Assembly (NCBI RefSeq): GCF_004137245.1
Contig: NZ_SDWS01000005.1
Location: 1-64,000, forward strand
Length of the DNA: 64,000 nucleotides
From: Nocardioides glacieisoli
GTDB taxonomy: Bacteria > Actinomycetota > Actinomycetes > Propionibacteriales > Nocardioidaceae
Direction of reading: 5' to 3'
Translations under genes and position numbers: made by a program
Notes under the pieces: model-generated
What the model was told of the DNA's origin: nothing
What the model saw: only the letters and a program-made list of their open reading frames with translations
Database searches by the model: none
Part shown: positions 17,731-26,933 of the stretch, piece after piece
Numbering within the stretch: the stretch's first letter is position 1
Layout: every line of letters begins with the position of its first letter

Positions 17731-17871
17731 TTAACTCGCCATAGGGGAGCGGTCGCCGGCGATCCGCGCGAGGGTTGCGAGCCCCATCTGGCGGGTTGTG
17801 CGCTCTTCCACTGTTGTTCGGCTCGCGACGTAGAACTTCCATTGTGAGGTGTTCAACGTGTTAGAGACGTC
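17731..17871 (-). pseudogene. Possible C-terminal gene remnant
   Basis: The minus-strand frame ending at 17731 encodes a short stretch (SQWKFYVASRTTVEERT and then RQMGLATLARIAGD) that reads like the end of a real protein, while upstream sequence in the same frame does not. It lies just beyond the second IS21 copy and may be what is left of a gene lost during island rearrangement. The family is not identified. The rest of the gap 17700-18104 shows no gene. Confidence 0.2.
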
Positions 17872-18104
17872 GTGTGCTGTGGGGTGTAAAGGCTGAATGC
17901 ATAGACGTTCGCGTTGAAGCCTTGTGACTGGGTCCAAGTGCCAGTAGACGGATCCCAGCCGATACGCGGGGGCGACTCGAAAGGTCGGGGCGTTCAGTGC
18001 ACTCTCAGAGTCGAGGTTCGCCCGCAGCGAGGGGGCAAACCGATTAGGCTCCGGGTCTGTTAGCACCCTCCTTCGGTGCCTGCTGATCGACAAGTGGGGA
18101 CGTG

Positions 18105-19886
18105 ATGAACCAGCCGGACATCGAGGCTGTGTTCGTTGACGCCCTCCAGAACATTGCCGAAGGTGTGACTGATCTGGTGGGGTTTGAGGTCGCGGCGATC
18201 AGCATCGCCCGTGATGATCACACCTTGGAGATGATTGCGGTCGCGGGCAGTGCCGAGGCGCGTGATCAGCTGCTGGGTCGTCGCACCCCGATCTCAGATA
18301 TCGAGCAGGAGCTGCGCGACGCAGAGGCGTGGGGCGATCTGCGGTTCGTGCCGCACGAGCGGATGACTATCGAGGCCGACAAACTGGGTTGGGTTCCCGA
18401 TTTGGAACCGTCTGATGACCCGGAGCGATGGCACCCACTCGACCTGCTGCTGGCGCCCATCTACGACGAGCACGGAAAGCTCCGAGGTCTGCTTTCGGTC
18501 GACGTCCCACACGATCGTCGGCGTCCAGGCCTGGTGATGCGCGAACAGCTGCAACGCTATGCCCACCAGACCCGACGCAGCGTCCTCACGGCGTTGGAGC
18601 GCGCTCAGCTTGCTGAGCAGGTGCAACTCGCGGACACAGCACGGCGGATTGTTCGTGAAGTGAGTTCAGAGCTGTCGATCGATCGGATAATTGAGATTTG
18701 CCAACCCGCTGTGGCGACCGGACTCGGCGCTGTAGGGATGTGGCTGCAGACGTTCGACCAGGACGACAGCAGCGCCGACGCGGTGTACGGCGCTACCGAG
18801 GGTGAGATTCTGGTGCCTGAGGAGTTCAAGGTGCTCGGGCGGGGCGCCGCCGAGCTGCTGTGGGCTACCCAAGAGGTTGCCGTGGTCACCGAGGAACAGA
18901 TTCCGGTCATCGGCGGACTGGTCATGGACGTGGACCAGGCACAGCGGTTGCGCGACTTCATGGACACCACGCTCGAGGCGTCCACGATGCTCTTCGTTCC
19001 GATCGGTGCCGGACAGAAGTGCCTGGGAAACCTGGCGCTGACTCGGCGCGGGCCGAAGGCCGAATGGACCGTCGTTGAACAAAACGCAGCGCTCGAGATC
19101 GGCCGCGATCTCGGCCGTGCCATGCTGAACGCTCGTACCTTCGAGCGCGAACACGTCCTGCTTGCAGAAGTGCGGGTTCTGCTCGAGGAAGTGCAAGAAC
19201 TGGCCCGTTACAAGAGTCGGCTCATCGCCACGATCGCGCACGAGCTGAAGAATCCCCTGACTGCGATCTTGGGGCACGTGGAGATGGCCCAGGCCGAGCC
19301 CACCGCAACCGCGGCCTCGACAAGGCCGATGTCTGCCATCCAGCGTGCAGCGGTGCGGATGCGCAGCACCATCGACGACCTGCTGGTGCTGGCCGAGGTT
19401 GCTGATCCGGACACGGTGCTCAACCCCGCCGCAGTCGACTTGGTCAAGGTCATTGTCGACGTGCTCGACCTGCTGCGGGTGAACATCGACGAACAGGGAC
19501 TCGACGTCGTGCTCGACCTGCCCACCAAGGCGGTGTACGCGTGGGGCGAGGCGGGTGGGCTCTTCCGGTTGTGCGTCAACCTGGTCAGCAACGCCGTCAA
19601 GTACACCCCCCGTGGCGGCGTGATCACGATCTCGCTGTCCCACACCGCGCAAGGTGCCCAGCTGACCGTCACTGATACCGGGATGGGAATCTCAGCCGAA
19701 GACCAAGAGCGGTTGTTCGAGGAGTTCTTCCGTTCCACCAACCGCGAAGCGGTCGCCATTCCAGGTACTGGACTGGGCCTGGCCATCGTCCACCGCATCG
19801 TCGAGCGGCACCGCGGCCACATCCGAGCCGAGTCAAACCTCGGCTCCGGTTCCACGTTCGCGGTCACCCTCCCGTCCGCGCCTTGA
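18105..19886 (+). CDS. GAF-domain sensor histidine kinase
   Basis: A 593-residue cytoplasmic histidine kinase; ATG at 18105 with GGGGA upstream is preferred over GTG at 18102. Residues about 1-165 and 175-345 look like two GAF-type sensor domains. A coiled linker follows, then the H-box with phospho-acceptor H379 (IATIAHELKNPLTAILG). The ATPase domain has the N box (NLVSNAVKY), DTGMGIS and GTGLGLAIV, all intact. No membrane segment is present, so it should sense a soluble or redox signal. No response regulator is directly adjacent; a single-domain regulator lies 2.4 kb downstream on the same strand and is the best partner candidate. Confidence 0.9.
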   Translation: MNQPDIEAVFVDALQNIAEGVTDLVGFEVAAISIARDDHTLEMIAVAGSAEARDQLLGRRTPISDIEQELRDAEAWGDLRFVPHERMTIEADKLGWVPDLEPSDDPERWHPLDLLLAPIYDEHGKLRGLLSVDVPHDRRRPGLVMREQLQRYAHQTRRSVLTALERAQLAEQVQLADTARRIVREVSSELSIDRIIEICQPAVATGLGAVGMWLQTFDQDDSSADAVYGATEGEILVPEEFKVLGRGAAELLWATQEVAVVTEEQIPVIGGLVMDVDQAQRLRDFMDTTLEASTMLFVPIGAGQKCLGNLALTRRGPKAEWTVVEQNAALEIGRDLGRAMLNARTFEREHVLLAEVRVLLEEVQELARYKSRLIATIAHELKNPLTAILGHVEMAQAEPTATAASTRPMSAIQRAAVRMRSTIDDLLVLAEVADPDTVLNPAAVDLVKVIVDVLDLLRVNIDEQGLDVVLDLPTKAVYAWGEAGGLFRLCVNLVSNAVKYTPRGGVITISLSHTAQGAQLTVTDTGMGISAEDQERLFEEFFRSTNREAVAIPGTGLGLAIVHRIVERHRGHIRAESNLGSGSTFAVTLPSAP

Positions 19887-20129
19887 CGTACCTCCAGGCG
19901 CTCGCAGTCCTGCCGTCGCAGATCGGCCCCGCTGTGCCAGTCCGGACTCATCCCCGTCGCGGGCGAAGCGAGAGGTGGCGGCGCGTGTGCTGTGCATCAG
20001 GAACGTGTGGACGACGACCCGCGTCTGTCGATCCAGAATCTGAGCAGTGCCGGCGCCTCCACACGTGCGCGGCGATATGGTCGCGCGGTGGACACCGCGC
20101 CTAGATCAACCACGGTCGACGAATCCCCG

Positions 20130-20480
20130 ATGACCGTCGCAGCACGAATGCTCGAGGTCGCTGGGCTCACCGCAGAACGGCTGGTCTCCGACGCGGAAGC
20201 ACAAGCGAAGTCGTTGATAGTCTCCGCGCAAGCTGAGGCCGATGCGATACAGCAGGCCAGCCGCACTGAAGCCAGCCAGGTCGCCACCGACATGGCCCGC
20301 GCCAAGGAGCAGCAAGCCGACGACCTGCGTCGTGCACGGGATGCAGCACTCACTGATCTGAACGCCGAGAAGGCCGCCCTAGATACGCGGATCAGCGAAT
20401 TGCGCCAGGTTGAGAGCCGCTTCCGAGAGCACCTGCGACTCCACCTCAGCGAGCAACTGTCCATGCTCGACAACCCTTGA
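20130..20480 (+). CDS. DivIVA/Wag31-like coiled-coil protein
   Basis: From ATG 20130 the product is 116 residues; GTG at 20088 or a start near 19992 would lengthen it with unconvincing sequence. Nearly the whole chain is an alanine/glutamate-rich coiled coil (AARMLEVAGLTAERLV, then SDAEAQAKSLIVSAQAEAD), like the C-terminal half of actinobacterial DivIVA/Wag31 proteins. It ends with a helix FREHLRLHLSEQLSMLD. The N-terminal DivIVA membrane-targeting domain is absent. It may be a scaffold or a truncated paralogue; its link to the preceding kinase is only proximity. Confidence 0.5.
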   Translation: MTVAARMLEVAGLTAERLVSDAEAQAKSLIVSAQAEADAIQQASRTEASQVATDMARAKEQQADDLRRARDAALTDLNAEKAALDTRISELRQVESRFREHLRLHLSEQLSMLDNP

Positions 20481-20624
20481 GCGGGACGGGACCGCTGGCT
20501 GACTAAGTCGGAAACGTGCTCGATGGGGCAGATGCGACAGGATGCGCAACGCCTGGAAACCGCGACTCCAGAGTGACCTGTCATCAGTTTGGGCACGATG
20601 GCGTTTTGGGCACTGTCGAGTTGG

Positions 20625-20662
20625 CAGAACCGCCCACGGTCTCGGGTCCGTAGGCGGTTCTG
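20625..20662. repeat. Inverted repeat, first of two related hairpins
   Basis: Arms CAGAACCGCCCACGG (20625-20639) and CCGTAGGCGGTTCTG (20648-20662) pair over 15 bases with one mismatch and an 8-base loop. No T-run follows, so it may act as a terminator-like or protein-binding structure. It lies 145 bases after the coiled-coil gene. Confidence 0.55.
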
Positions 20663-20865
20663 TGCCTGACCCTACGAGCACCAAGCGGCCTCTGTCCGCG
20701 AGTTGGCCGAATCCGCCAGACCGCACTAGACCAGCGTCGGTGCGGGTTCGAGCATTCGCCACCGCGAACCTTCCCGGCCCTCTAGCCTTCCGTGACCGCT
20801 CGGCCCCATACCGAGTGGTCAACCGTCGGCGACGGTCTCCCCCTTTGGGATGTGTGCCACCGACG

Positions 20866-20899
20866 AGAACCGCCCGCGACAAGTGTTGCGGGCGGTTCT
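20866..20899. repeat. Inverted repeat, second of two related hairpins
   Basis: Arms AGAACCGCCCGC (20866-20877) and GCGGGCGGTTCT (20888-20899) pair perfectly over 12 bases around a 10-base loop. The outer nine bases of the arms match those of the hairpin at 20625. Confidence 0.55.
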
Positions 20900-21423
20900 G
20901 CGGCGTCAGCGGCTCGGGGCCAGGACCAACCTCCAATCAAAGATTGGCGGTCTGTCTGCCGGACTTATGGTTCAAGTGGGCGCCTGGCGCGCATGGGCCC
21001 TTCCTGGTGGGCCCCTCGTCAGGCACCACGGGTCCCAGGGTCACGTCCCCGACGCCGCTAAGCGTCTTCGAAACCATGGACGATTGCGGCAGGCACGTGT
21101 AAACCCGTTCATGGAAGCGGAGCCATCACCGACCGAAATAGTGCAGTTGGACGACCTCCTTCGACAGGTTACGCCCCGGGACGTTGTCGCGTGAGATGGC
21201 CCCGAACAGGTCAATGGGGAATGCCTCCGGTTGTGAAGTGGAGCTGTTCAGAAACCGCGTCCCTGACCAGGAGGCCTAGTGCCAGCTGCATCGCGTGCCG
21301 CCCGCTCTTGCACCACTGCCCGTCAATCAGGATCTGGATGTCGGCGTCGCTCGTCAGAGCGATAGGTGCGGTGCGGACTGCGGCCATGGAGCGGACGGTA
21401 GCTGCCGGTTGGACAAGGCGCTC

Positions 21424-21678
21424 TTATGGCTGGCTGGCAGTGCGTCCCGCGTGTGGTCCCGATACCTGGACGGTGTCTACCTGGACATCAGTGAGCACCA
21501 CCAACGGTGTGTTCATGATCATTCGCAGGTCTGTCGTGTTGAACTCGAGGACCCCGCCGGCCTGGGTGAGAACCCAAGAGTCCTCGCTGATGATCGAGGC
21601 ATGCTGCGCGCGGATCTCATCTCTCAACTGGCGCACGCACGTTGCGTCGCCAGTGAAGATCAGCCGGTGCACCGTCAT
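21424..21678 (-). CDS. Hypothetical small protein, 84 aa
   Basis: The ATG at 21678 has no strong ribosome binding site. The product has protein-like composition with alternating hydrophobic strands (MTVHRLIFTGDATCVRQL, and later LVVLTDVQVDTVQV). No family is recognised and no membrane segment is seen. It is the only believable frame in a 1.8 kb gap, and its support is composition alone. Confidence 0.3.
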   Translation of the reverse strand: MTVHRLIFTGDATCVRQLRDEIRAQHASIISEDSWVLTQAGGVLEFNTTDLRMIMNTPLVVLTDVQVDTVQVSGPHAGRTASQP

Positions 21679-22334
21679 TCAGTGAGGGTTGCAGGCAGGA
21701 CGCTGCACCTGGGGCTTTGCTGTTGCCACGTCTCGGCCACAGTGCCCACGATGGGACCCAAATCCCGATAACTGGGCGGTAACCCAGGCGGGCCGGTGAC
21801 GCCGGTCACTTACCGACTGGTAGCAGTCTCCGCGTATCTAACGTGCCGTCTGATGCACGAGCAGATAACTACTGCCGCATCCGGGCTGCACTCACTCCTT
21901 CCAGGGCAGTCAGTCTGGCGCCCAGCCCACCACCCCTCGGGCTGGGCCGCACCCGCTCCAGTCCAGTCGACACCTCCGGTTGAAAGGGCCGCCATGAAAA
22001 CCGAAGAGGTCACTGTCAAACCCGGCCGGCCACTGGACTGGTCACCCGCAGGAGCCTGGCCATTGGGCCATCCTCGCCATCAGTTCGACCAAGGCGAAGC
22101 CCGTACGTATCTGCACTCTCAGGACGACGACCTAGCCGCTCACATTAGATGACTATCGAGTACGCCATACCGTTCGAGCGCCGCTAGAGATGCGGGATCC
22201 GAAGCGGCACCTGTTGTATACGCGGATCTCGAAGTCCCTCAAACGTGAGGTCCCGTGATGTTCGAGCCGCCCATCCGCACATGTTCACCGGTGCGTCCTT
22301 CAGGTGCGACCGCTTGCTTACGGACGTTTCCGTG
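21679..22334. other. Intergenic stretch upstream of the response regulator, no gene seen
   Basis: No frame on either strand has convincing composition. It should contain the promoter of the response regulator, but no clear -35/-10 pair could be singled out. Confidence 0.4.
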
Positions 22335-22715
22335 GTGAGGCAATTGCGCTTCTTGGTCGTTGACGATACGGCGGAGATCCGCGACTTGATGGTTCGTATG
22401 GTTGAAAGGGCAGGACACGTCGCTGAGGAGGCCGCAGACGGGGTGGAGGCCACGGAGTCGCTCTCTGCGCATCGGTACGACGTGATGTTGCTGGATCTCT
22501 CGATGCCGCGGATGGATGGTGAGGACGTCGTGCGCTGGCTCCACGCTCATCCAGACCGCGCCGAGGGCCTTCGCACCGTGGTTGTCACTGCTTGGGCCGG
22601 TGACAGACGTGGACGTCTGCAAGAGCTAGGCGTCACCACCGTTCTGCCCAAACCATTTCGACGGCAACACTTGACCGACCTCATCGCTGGCGTTGCCATC
22701 GATACCGAGAACTGA
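22335..22715 (+). CDS. Single-domain response regulator (CheY-like)
   Basis: From GTG 22335 (or the GTG three bases earlier) the product is about 126 residues and consists only of a receiver domain. It has the acidic pocket VVDDTAE, the phospho-acceptor aspartate in LLDLSMPRMDG, the conserved threonine in VVVTAWAG and the lysine in PKPF. There is no DNA-binding output domain, so it should act by protein-protein contact or as a phosphate shuttle. The GAF histidine kinase at 18105 is the only kinase nearby. A perfect hairpin 11 bases after its stop probably ends the transcript. Confidence 0.85.
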   Translation: MRQLRFLVVDDTAEIRDLMVRMVERAGHVAEEAADGVEATESLSAHRYDVMLLDLSMPRMDGEDVVRWLHAHPDRAEGLRTVVVTAWAGDRRGRLQELGVTTVLPKPFRRQHLTDLIAGVAIDTEN

Positions 22716-22726
22716 ACAAGAAGCCA

Positions 22727-22746
22727 AGCCCCGCGAGAGCGGGGCT
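22727..22746 (+). terminator. Hairpin terminator after the response regulator
   Basis: AGCCCCGC and GCGGGGCT form a perfect 8-bp stem with a GAGA loop, starting 11 bases after the stop codon. It lacks a strong T-run. Confidence 0.6.
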
Positions 22747-23053
22747 AGATTGACGGCGCAATTCGGCACCAGCATCGGCATGCGCCTACGAGCTCGAGTC
22801 AGACTCGGTGCGCTCCGTTGTTGTTGGATGGCTGAATTGGGCACCTGCGCTGGAATCCGCTGCCTTCGCCGGGCGTGCGACATTGCGGTTGACAGTTTGG
22901 CCGGCCTGATCGTTTCAGCCTGGGCTTCCGGTCCGACACTTGCGATGGTCAGACACTCAGAACGACTGGCGCCTTGCAGGCGTTCGCGCGTCCGCGTGCC
23001 CCATTCCGCCGCGTGTCGACCACGAACGGCCAGTGCGCCCGCCGAGCCACCAA

Positions 23054-24628
23054 CTACAAACGGCTGACGAGCATGGCGGCGTCTCGCCAGGCCTCGGTCG
23101 CCTTGCCAGGGGTGAGGCCGCGGTCGGCCTGAAAGCGGTCGCGTGTGACGCCGGCATCACGCGCGCGGCGCGCTTCACCAGCGAGCGCGAAGCGCGACGG
23201 GTCGGCTTCGGGGTTCTCGTAGAACTTCGCGTCGCGCAGCAGCGACTTGACCGTTTCCGGCCCGACGCCGAGTGCGACTGCGATGTCGGCCCGGGTCGAA
23301 CCGGCGCGCTGCATTGCAAGGGCCTCCTTGCCTCGTTCTCCGCGTGCCTGCATCGAAGTCGTCGACGTAGCGTCACTGGCAAGGTGCAGCGGTGCGGCGA
23401 GTTTGGGTGTGGGGGTGGGGTGGAGGTCGCTGAAGTAGCCGGCGAGGCTCAAGTCGGATGCTGCGGACCGGAGCTGCCGTATCTCGGTCGGCGTCAGGAC
23501 GTCGTCGTCCAGGGCGGCGCTCTTGAGCCCTTCCAGGAATCGCTGGTTAAGCGCAAGCACCTCGCTCCCACCCATGCCTGCGGAGCCGGCAAGGTCAGCG
23601 AGGAGGTGAGCTTCCTCGCGCGTGATGCGACCGTCGGAAAGCACTTCAGCCAACGCATCGAGGTAGGCCTCGGCTGCTGCGTCCGCCGGCTCGAGACCCG
23701 TCCCGGGAAGTCGGGCCATCAGCGAGGGCATCCATCCGTCCGTGCCCTTGCGCAGGGAGACAGCCCGGGTGACGAGCGGGATGCGAGCGTCGGACGCGTC
23801 CGCCGCGGTCCAGTCCAGTGGCGAGCCAGTGTAGAGAAGCGGCGCGCCAAGCTTGCTAGCCATCTGAGGAAGGAGCGCGCTCACCGCCCTCACGTCTCCG
23901 AGGGCGGCATGCTTGTCGACGAGGGTGACCCCGCCGGCTCGAGCGAGCGTGCCGAGTTTGTAGTTGGGTGTGGAGAAGGTCTGTCGCCCGAGCCACAGTG
24001 TGCATAGAGCGGGAAGTGGACGCACCTCGATGCCGGCTCGCTTCAGTTCGGCAGCGAGGAAGGCCTCTTCGAACGTCGCGTTGTGGGCGACGACCACCGC
24101 GCCGCTCATTCGGGCGAGCAGATCCGGCGCGATCTCGGCGAACGTTGGCGCACGCTTCACCTGGGCGTTGGTGATGCCGTGAATGAAGGTGGGGCCGACG
24201 TCCCTGCCTTCCGGGTTGATCAGTGTGGCGAACTCGTCTTCGATCTTGCCGCTCGCATGGACTCGAGCGACGGCTACTTCAACTACGCGATCGCGTCGCG
24301 GCGACAAGCCGGTGGTCTCGAAATCTATGACGGCGAAAGGGCCGCCGTGCTCGGAGCCGCCGCGCACAGAAGTGCCGCCGTACTGGAAGAGCGGGCCCTT
24401 CAGCCCGGGCTCAGCGAACGGAATTTCGCGCCCTTCGGACCTCCAGTTTTCCGATGGCCTAGAAGGGCCGCGCTCGCGGGTGTACGTGGGCGGACGACTC
24501 GTAGAGCGCGCCCGGCTGGAGCCCGGTTTCGCTTGCGACGCAGAGCGGGACTTTGCGGCTTGGTCACCGCTGCGGGCCACCAGGTAGAAGACCACGACGA
24601 TGATCGCGACGAAGATCACCCAACCCAT
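23054..24628 (-). CDS. Membrane-anchored DnaQ-like 3'-5' exonuclease
   Basis: A 524-residue protein. Residues 1-18 are a single membrane helix (GWVIFVAIIVVVFYLV) followed by a basic, serine-rich linker. Residues about 98-260 are an exonuclease domain of the DEDDh type: FAVIDFETTGLSP, then a HGITNAQVKRAPTF region, then VVVAHNATFEEAFL, and HAALGDVRA with the expected H-x4-D. In the third motif the usual F-D is F-E, a conservative change in a metal ligand. The C-terminal half (about 290-524) is helical and of unknown role. Tethering of such an enzyme to the membrane is unusual and could serve degradation of incoming DNA. The gene is monocistronic. Confidence 0.75.
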   Translation of the reverse strand: MGWVIFVAIIVVVFYLVARSGDQAAKSRSASQAKPGSSRARSTSRPPTYTRERGPSRPSENWRSEGREIPFAEPGLKGPLFQYGGTSVRGGSEHGGPFAVIDFETTGLSPRRDRVVEVAVARVHASGKIEDEFATLINPEGRDVGPTFIHGITNAQVKRAPTFAEIAPDLLARMSGAVVVAHNATFEEAFLAAELKRAGIEVRPLPALCTLWLGRQTFSTPNYKLGTLARAGGVTLVDKHAALGDVRAVSALLPQMASKLGAPLLYTGSPLDWTAADASDARIPLVTRAVSLRKGTDGWMPSLMARLPGTGLEPADAAAEAYLDALAEVLSDGRITREEAHLLADLAGSAGMGGSEVLALNQRFLEGLKSAALDDDVLTPTEIRQLRSAASDLSLAGYFSDLHPTPTPKLAAPLHLASDATSTTSMQARGERGKEALAMQRAGSTRADIAVALGVGPETVKSLLRDAKFYENPEADPSRFALAGEARRARDAGVTRDRFQADRGLTPGKATEAWRDAAMLVSRL

Positions 24629-24774
24629 GTGGGCGAACGTAGCCGCGGCGGGCGACTCACCTTGGTGGAATGGCGCAATCCAATGAGCTATTGGCCGGCG
24701 CGGCAGAATGATCTGCTCCCGCGTGTCGGCGCCCGAAGCGCGTCATACCGCCGCGAGTGGCAGCGGGGCGGTCG

Positions 24775-25285
24775 CTAGGGAGATGCGACTGTCCTGCCGG
24801 CTTGCGGTTGGCGAAAGGGCGGCCCCCAGTCTGCGACGAATTCGCTGATGAGCCCTGACTCCACGTCATCGGGATCGGCATCGGGCGTTTCCCGCCAGGC
24901 CACCAACAGGCTTGCGCTGTCGGCGAGTTGCCAGATGAATCTGCCGCCCCAGTGGCCCACGGGTTGGGCGGCGCCGCGCCTCCGGAATTCGTCGAGCCGC
25001 TTGGCGATGCCGCGGCGACCGCTTGTGCCCACTGCGGCCTTACCTATGTAGAGAACGTGGGGTCCGTCAACCCAGGAGCTTTGGGAGAGTTGGCATGCCA
25101 ACGGACGGGTCCTTCCCCTTGAACCATCCCGCAGGGCTCTGGTAGAGGAAGGTTGGCGGCTCCGTTCCGTCGCGCAGGATTGCGTAGACGCCCTGCCCTC
25201 GGGGGACCGGGGATGTGGGCAGGTCCCGGGAGGGAATGAACCCATTGAACCCAGCCTCAACCAGGCCCTCCCGCGTCCACTTCAC
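24775..25285 (-). pseudogene. GIY-YIG-like protein, frameshifted
   Basis: The first frame, from GTG 25285, gives [18 protein letters not shown] and later [12 protein letters not shown] and [11 protein letters not shown], then stops early. Shifting by one base in the AAGCTCCTGG region near 25075 continues [23 protein letters not shown] and [10 protein letters not shown]. The two halves join into one protein of about 165 residues whose GVYAIL and VLYIG motifs are those of the GIY-YIG nuclease superfamily. One extra base at this point explains the break. The start overlaps the stop of the PD-(D/E)XK-like gene by four bases (GTGA), so the two were translated together. Whether the family member cuts DNA is unknown. 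Confidence 0.7.
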
Positions 25286-26721
25286 GTTGGTTCCCCACTC
25301 GCGCCGGGAACGGCAGGCGACGTAGTCGACACCTCGCCCGAGGGCTCGATACCCACCTCTGGGCTGTCCGAGGTTTCTTCAGCGCCATCCTGGGAGGAGT
25401 AGTCGGTGGACACCAGCGCGGCAGGCACGGTGTCATCCAGGTCTTCCGGCTCGACGCTGACAGGGCGAAGCCTCGGCGGGGCCGCCGACCACGCTCGCAG
25501 GTTGCCCAGCACGTCCAAGTAGAAGCTGTCGACGGTGGTTAGGACGGAGTCGATGAACGATCCTCGTCCCCGACCGCGCTTCGAGCCCAGGTTTCCGGAG
25601 ACGGCAAGCCGAAACGATCGCAGTTCCTTCGCCGGATCGAGCACCAGGCTGTTCGGGTTCTCCCGCACGGTGGACAGCAGTTCGGCCGCTTGCGACCCGC
25701 GTGCGTGTGCGACGAACGCCTCGACCCGCGTGCCGTCCGGCGCGTTCTTCAGTTGGCGCACCAACCAGTTCACTCGAGTCGTGGCTCGGCCCTCTCGTGG
25801 GGAATCGACGTCGACGTGACAGGTGACCTTTCCTGCCCGGAGGTCTGCAGTGACGACGAGCTGGCCGACGGTGTCCGGGATGCGAATGGCGCCGGACATC
25901 TGGCCCGTGGTGCAGAGCGACTCCGCCAGAGTTTGGGCGCGAACGAGGGGGTCCGCGGCCTCTTTGCGGGACAGCACCGGGACGACCTCGGTGCCGAGCT
26001 GGCGACCCAGTTGGAGGCTGGCGAACCTCAGGAGTGCGTCGAAGCGGGCGACCACCTCGGCGATGCCCTTGTCGGTGCTGCGAAGGGTGCCGGCGGTGAC
26101 TTGGTCGCGCACGCCGACCCACGCCTCGCCCATGTCCTCGAATTCCAGCGCACCGGACTTGCTGTGTTCGAGGTAGCGGATGAGCTCTCCCAGGATCCAT
26201 GCCTGGTCCGGGTCGGCGACGCCGCGGAACTCCTTTTGCATCACAGCCTCCGCGAGGACTTGCGACCACGAGATGTGGTGCAGGTCGACCTTCTTCAGCT
26301 TTCGCTTGTCGACCTTCGTCGGGTGTTGGCCGGCGATCGCGGGGATCTCGTTCGAGATGGTGATGACGGCGTCGAAATTGTTGTCTCGGGCGATGTCGAG
26401 GTAGTTCTCCAGTTGCTCGCTCGCGAGTTGGTTGGGGCCGGTCTTCACCTCGACGAGGGCCGTCCAGCTCGTGGAGCCGCGAGTGACGCGAATCAGTCCA
26501 TCGGGGTAAAGGCGCTTCTCAGCCAACATGAATGGCACCTCGATGTAGCAGTCGAGCGTGCCAGCAGGGGCGCCAAACGGCTTGACGAATCCGCGACCGA
26601 ACTCCTTGACCGCCGTTAACACCGCAAGGAGCGCGGAGGTCGCGCGTCGCTCTTGTTCCTCAGCGCCGTTGATCCCCGAAGTAGGGATGAGGCGCGCTTC
26701 GTGCCATGACTCTTCGGCCAT
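25282..26721 (-). CDS. PD-(D/E)XK nuclease-like protein
   Basis: From ATG 26721, with GGGGA six bases upstream, the product is 479 residues. Residues about 60-115 contain YPDGLIRV and, about 13 residues later, ALVEVKTG, which fit the D...ExK core of the PD-(D/E)XK fold. The flanking GPNQLASEQLENYLDIA helix is also typical of restriction-endonuclease-like proteins. The middle and C-terminal parts are unrecognised, and the last 50 residues are serine/proline/glutamate-rich and probably disordered. It precedes and overlaps a GIY-YIG-like gene, so two nuclease-type folds were produced from one transcript. A role in DNA damage or in defence is possible; the sequence does not decide. Confidence 0.6.
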   Translation of the reverse strand: MAEESWHEARLIPTSGINGAEEQERRATSALLAVLTAVKEFGRGFVKPFGAPAGTLDCYIEVPFMLAEKRLYPDGLIRVTRGSTSWTALVEVKTGPNQLASEQLENYLDIARDNNFDAVITISNEIPAIAGQHPTKVDKRKLKKVDLHHISWSQVLAEAVMQKEFRGVADPDQAWILGELIRYLEHSKSGALEFEDMGEAWVGVRDQVTAGTLRSTDKGIAEVVARFDALLRFASLQLGRQLGTEVVPVLSRKEAADPLVRAQTLAESLCTTGQMSGAIRIPDTVGQLVVTADLRAGKVTCHVDVDSPREGRATTRVNWLVRQLKNAPDGTRVEAFVAHARGSQAAELLSTVRENPNSLVLDPAKELRSFRLAVSGNLGSKRGRGRGSFIDSVLTTVDSFYLDVLGNLRAWSAAPPRLRPVSVEPEDLDDTVPAALVSTDYSSQDGAEETSDSPEVGIEPSGEVSTTSPAVPGASGEPT

Positions 26722-26933
26722 CAAATTTCCCCATATCAACTAGTCGAAGAAGTGCCACCCGCACTCCGGCGCGGCTACAGCCTTCAGCGGGACGCTAGCG
26801 AACCTCACCCCCACTCCGCGCCGAATCCGCCAAGTGTCGCAACGGTGCGCCCAATCGCTCTGCTTTCGAGAGAACGCCTGCAACCACGGCCTGGCTCGGC
26901 TTGGATCTACGGACTGACTCTTCAGGAGCCTTC

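Larger units (their letters stand above)
20481..21423. other. Long stretch without a gene, with two related hairpins
   Basis: No frame on either strand is convincing. A short run ending at 21194 (MEAEPSPTEIVQLDDLL) has no ribosome binding site. The stretch holds two inverted repeats sharing the arm AGAACCGCC, listed separately. Confidence 0.4.
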
